Shown here in pieces: positions 61,623 to 64,000 of a stretch of DNA of 64,000 bases; the stretch's first letter is position 1, and the number at the start of each line of letters is the position of its first letter. The stretch is from Gemmatimonadaceae bacterium. Lineage in GTDB: Bacteria > Gemmatimonadota > Gemmatimonadetes > Gemmatimonadales > Gemmatimonadaceae. Made by a program: the position numbers and the translations under genes. The DNA lies in the NCBI GenBank assembly GCA_036003045.1, contig DASYSS010000059.1, positions 1 through 64,000 on the forward strand, read 5' to 3'. The notes beneath the pieces are model-generated. The model searched no databases, was not told the origin of the DNA, and saw only the letters and a list, made by a program, of their open reading frames with translations.

Positions 61623-61730
61623 TGCCCAATCGGCGTTACCGGTGTCGAGTTAGTCTCGCCTTGTCACAGGCCACACGGTGGACGGCAAGGCTGGTTTGGT
61701 TCACCTTCCAGGGACCCACGCCCCCTCCAC

Positions 61731-63440
61731 ATGTCTCCTTCCGTTTGTCTGGCTCTGGTCGCCATCGCCATTGGTTCGCCCGTTGCCGCTCACGCGCAGG
61801 CCAGCAAGGCGGCCGCGCCGTTCTCCGTCGTCGAAGCGAGCATCGCCGACATGCGCGCCGCGCTGGAGCAGCACCGCACGACGTCGCACGACATCGTCGT
61901 GCAGTACCTGACGCGGATCGCGAAATACGAAGACAAGCTGCACGCGGTGATCACGGTGAATCCGCGAGCGATCGCGATTGCGGATTCGCTCGACCGCCTG
62001 CGAGCGCAGGGTCGGATCCTCGGGCCGATGCACGGGATCCCGGTCGCGCTCAAGGACAACATCCACACGACGGACATGCCGACGACGGGCGGTGCGCTCG
62101 CCTTCGCCGACCTCGTGCCTCCATATGAGGCGACGCTCACGAAAAACCTCGAGGGCGCGGGCGCGATCATCATCGCCAAGACGCAGCTCACCGAGCTCGC
62201 GAACTGGGTCGCCGCCGCGATGCCCGGCAACTACAACGGCCTCAATGGTTACGGGATGAATCCGTGGGATCCGCGCCGCGACCCGCGCGACGCGTTCTTC
62301 GACGGACGTCCCGTGCTCACGACCGGCGGGTCGTCGAGCGGCGCGGGTACGAACGTGAGCTTCTGGATGGCGAACGTCGGCACGGAGACGTCGGGATCGA
62401 TCTTGAGCCCGTCGAATCAAAACATGCTGGTCGGCATCAAGCCGACGGTGGGGCGCGTGAGCCGCTACGGCGTCATCCCGATCACCGGCGACCAGGACAC
62501 CCCCGGCCCGATGGCTCGCTCGGTCTCGGACGCCGCGATCTTCCTCGGTGCAATGGAAAGCGCGTCTCCGGATCCGAACGATCCGGCGACGAGCAAGTGT
62601 CCGCCGCCGGCGGGGCGTGACTATACGAAATTTCTGAACGCCAATGGTCTCAAAGGAGCGCGCATCGGCATCCCGCGCGCCTTCTTCTACGACAGCACGG
62701 CTGCCGGCGCGACGAGACCGCGCGGCGGGTTGAACCCGGCCCAACGCAAGGCGATGGACGACGCGATCGCCGCGCTCAAGGCCCACGGCGCCATCGTCGT
62801 CGATCCCGCCGACATCCCGAGCGTGGTCGCCACGGACCCGGCGAACAACATTCTCAACTGGAACCCGTGCAGCGGCGACCAGTCCAAGGGGCGCGACGCC
62901 GACTGCACGATCGCGTTCAAGTACGGCATGAAACGCGACTTCAATACATGGCTTCAATCACTCGGTTCAAAGGCTCCGGTCAAGTCGCTCACCGAACTGC
63001 GCGAGTGGAACATCACGCACCAGCGCGCGGGCTCGATCAAGTACGGACAGGCGCAGCTCGACATCTCCGACGAGATGGACGTGAACGCGGACCGCGCGCG
63101 CTACGAGGCGGATCGCCGCAAGGACATTCTGCTTTCGGCGACCAACGGCATCGACGCCGCGCTCAAGGCGCATCAGCTCGACGCCCTGCTCTTTCCGGGC
63201 GTGAGCAGCGCGAACATCGGCGCGCGCCCGGGCTACCCGACCGTGACGGTGCCGTTCGCGTTCATTCCGGTGCCAGCCGGCCAGGGTCAGTTCGCCTTCC
63301 CGGCGGGATTCGAGCCGAAACCGGCGCCGTTCAACGTCAGCTTCACGGGGACCGCGTGCAGCGAGCCGAAGTTGATCGAGCTCGCGTACGCGTTCGAGCA
63401 GGCGACCAAGAAGCGAATTCCGCCGCCGCTCTTCCCGTGA
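61731..63440 (+). CDS. secreted amidase (amidase-signature family)
   Basis: A 569-residue exported amidase (signal peptide ending AAHAQ at about residue 23). The Ser-cisSer-Lys triad is visible: K108 in VALKDN, the cis-serine among S201-S203 in TTGGSSSGAG, and the nucleophile S223 in GTETSGSIL. HGIPVALKDNI and LVGIKPTVGRVSRYGVIP are also typical. The length and export match peptide amidase-like enzymes. An insert of about 20 residues (NGLNGYGMNPWDPRRDPRD) precedes the serine region. ATG 61731 is chosen since the signal peptide follows. A second amidase is found at the window end on the other strand. Confidence 0.88.
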   Translation: MSPSVCLALVAIAIGSPVAAHAQASKAAAPFSVVEASIADMRAALEQHRTTSHDIVVQYLTRIAKYEDKLHAVITVNPRAIAIADSLDRLRAQGRILGPMHGIPVALKDNIHTTDMPTTGGALAFADLVPPYEATLTKNLEGAGAIIIAKTQLTELANWVAAAMPGNYNGLNGYGMNPWDPRRDPRDAFFDGRPVLTTGGSSSGAGTNVSFWMANVGTETSGSILSPSNQNMLVGIKPTVGRVSRYGVIPITGDQDTPGPMARSVSDAAIFLGAMESASPDPNDPATSKCPPPAGRDYTKFLNANGLKGARIGIPRAFFYDSTAAGATRPRGGLNPAQRKAMDDAIAALKAHGAIVVDPADIPSVVATDPANNILNWNPCSGDQSKGRDADCTIAFKYGMKRDFNTWLQSLGSKAPVKSLTELREWNITHQRAGSIKYGQAQLDISDEMDVNADRARYEADRRKDILLSATNGIDAALKAHQLDALLFPGVSSANIGARPGYPTVTVPFAFIPVPAGQGQFAFPAGFEPKPAPFNVSFTGTACSEPKLIELAYAFEQATKKRIPPPLFP

Positions 63441-63464
63441 GCTAGGAGAGGATCCGCGTCGGCC

Positions 63465-63707
63465 TCAAGGCTTGGCCTTGAGCTCGGATTTGTGGGCCGC
63501 GATGAACTCGCGAAGCTCGTCGGACATGTCGAGCAGCTTGAGCCATTGCTCTTGGTAGAGGGTGATCGGGAAGCGTCCGAGGCCGTACACGGACACACCG
63601 CCCTTCTCACTCACTTTGATCGACACGGCGCGCGTGGCGCCTTTTTTCAGCGCCTCGTTTTCGCGCCGGAGTCGTTCCAACTCCGCCTTGAGATCTTCGT
63701 CCGCCAT
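63465..63707 (-). CDS. small conserved-looking protein with N-terminal coiled coil
   Basis: An 80-residue cytoplasmic protein. Residues 1-22 form a short coiled coil (DLKAELERLRRENEALKKG). The rest reads as a small strand-strand-helix unit: RAVSIKVSEKGGVSVYGLG, then RFPITLYQEQWLKLLDMSDE and a basic tail. I recall such small proteins in several phyla without a function. GGAG lies 6 nt before the ATG. It lies between two amidase genes of opposite orientation. Confidence 0.7.
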   Translation of the reverse strand: MADEDLKAELERLRRENEALKKGATRAVSIKVSEKGGVSVYGLGRFPITLYQEQWLKLLDMSDELREFIAAHKSELKAKP

Positions 63708-63802
63708 TGGTCGCTCCGAGTGTTGGACCGGCCCAGGAAACTAGCGCTTCGCGACTCGCATGGGTCGTCATGCGGCGGAGGTCGGCTGGGCCAGAAAGAC
63801 GT
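63708..63802. other. short gap between the small protein and the partial amidase
   Basis: Nothing is recognised except the Shine-Dalgarno of the small protein. Confidence 0.3.
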
Positions 63803-64000
63803 TCATCCGATGACGCGCGCCACCTGGTCGGCGACCACGAGCAGCTCCTCCGTTCGATCCCGACGGCCGACCAGCTGCAGCCCGACGGGTAGGCCGGACG
63901 TGCCAATCGGCAACGAGATCGCCGGATGCCCGGTGATGTTGAACAATTGCGTGAGGCGCAGCATCGCGGCGCGAACGGGGAGTGACTGGCCGTTGTCCAT
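63803..64000 (-). CDS. amidase-signature protein, C-terminal fragment
   Basis: The last 65 residues of an amidase, cut by the window edge. RLTQLFNITGHPAISLPIG, followed by GLPVGLQLVGRRDRTEELL, is the conserved C-terminal region of amidases and of GatA. The catalytic residues lie outside the window, so the substrate cannot be judged. The Met at 64000 is not a start; the gene continues beyond. Confidence 0.85.
   Translation of the reverse strand: MDNGQSLPVRAAMLRLTQLFNITGHPAISLPIGTSGLPVGLQLVGRRDRTEELLVVADQVARVIG

Overview
The window is high-GC DNA with dense, bacterial-style gene packing. The gene content resembles Gemmatimonadota: two orphan MacB/FtsX-type permeases of the long, duplicated kind, two receptor-like Ser/Thr kinases (one with a beta-propeller output, one with TolB/TPR output), a VPS10/sortilin-like Asp-box protein, many lipoproteins and KGG, DUF2239, DUF4397 and DinB proteins. 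Acidobacteriota have a similar repertoire, so the phylum is an inference. There is no rRNA, and I see no prophage, CRISPR array or intact insertion sequence.

1-8108 is the standout region: eight genes on the + strand, nearly all overlapping. They encode a stand-alone carrier protein, an amino acid:carrier-protein ligase (a SerRS-like class II synthetase with its zinc ligands visible), an acyl-ACP-desaturase-like diiron protein, a second ferritin-like diiron protein, a BtaA-like (DUF3419) SAM aminocarboxypropyl transferase, a tandem GNAT, a radical SAM/SPASM enzyme and an MMPL/RND exporter. The set reads as a compact pathway that loads an amino acid on a carrier protein, oxidises and decorates it, and exports the product. 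I do not recognise it as a described system. An acyltransferase-3 follows and may or may not belong.

8124-27230 holds lipoproteins, a cupin, the VPS10-like protein divergent from a Ser/Thr kinase, a MATE exporter, two orphan ABC permeases, and DUF4397 and DUF2239 proteins. At 27063-27229 a promoter, a roughly 100-nt leader and a strong intrinsic terminator lie just ahead of the ribosome binding site of a DinB gene, the layout of a transcription-attenuating riboswitch or leader. A frameshifted membrane-protein remnant follows.

28196-45600 is mostly housekeeping: tRNA-Gln(CUG) and tRNA-Ala(CGC) with their promoters and terminators, threonine dehydratase-like enzyme, KGG stress protein, RNase Z, thioesterase, DUF4015 glycosidase-like protein, a three-gene operon (3-hydroxyisobutyrate-dehydrogenase-like, cysteine-desulfurase-like, carboxypeptidase-regulatory-like), MgtE, two HMA copper-chaperone-like proteins, a methyltransferase and an SGNH hydrolase.

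45700-64000 has cysteine synthase, a TPR Ser/Thr kinase, and then a tandemly duplicated two-gene unit: a small Cys-containing lipoprotein followed by a giant repeat protein (1837 aa with nine, and 1259 aa with four, about 110-residue repeats). A GxxExxY protein, a secreted amidase, a small coiled-coil protein and the end of a second amidase close the window. A dispersed palindromic repeat (core AACGCAGATGACGCAGA) occurs in at least five intergenic sites, three of them around the giant-protein units.
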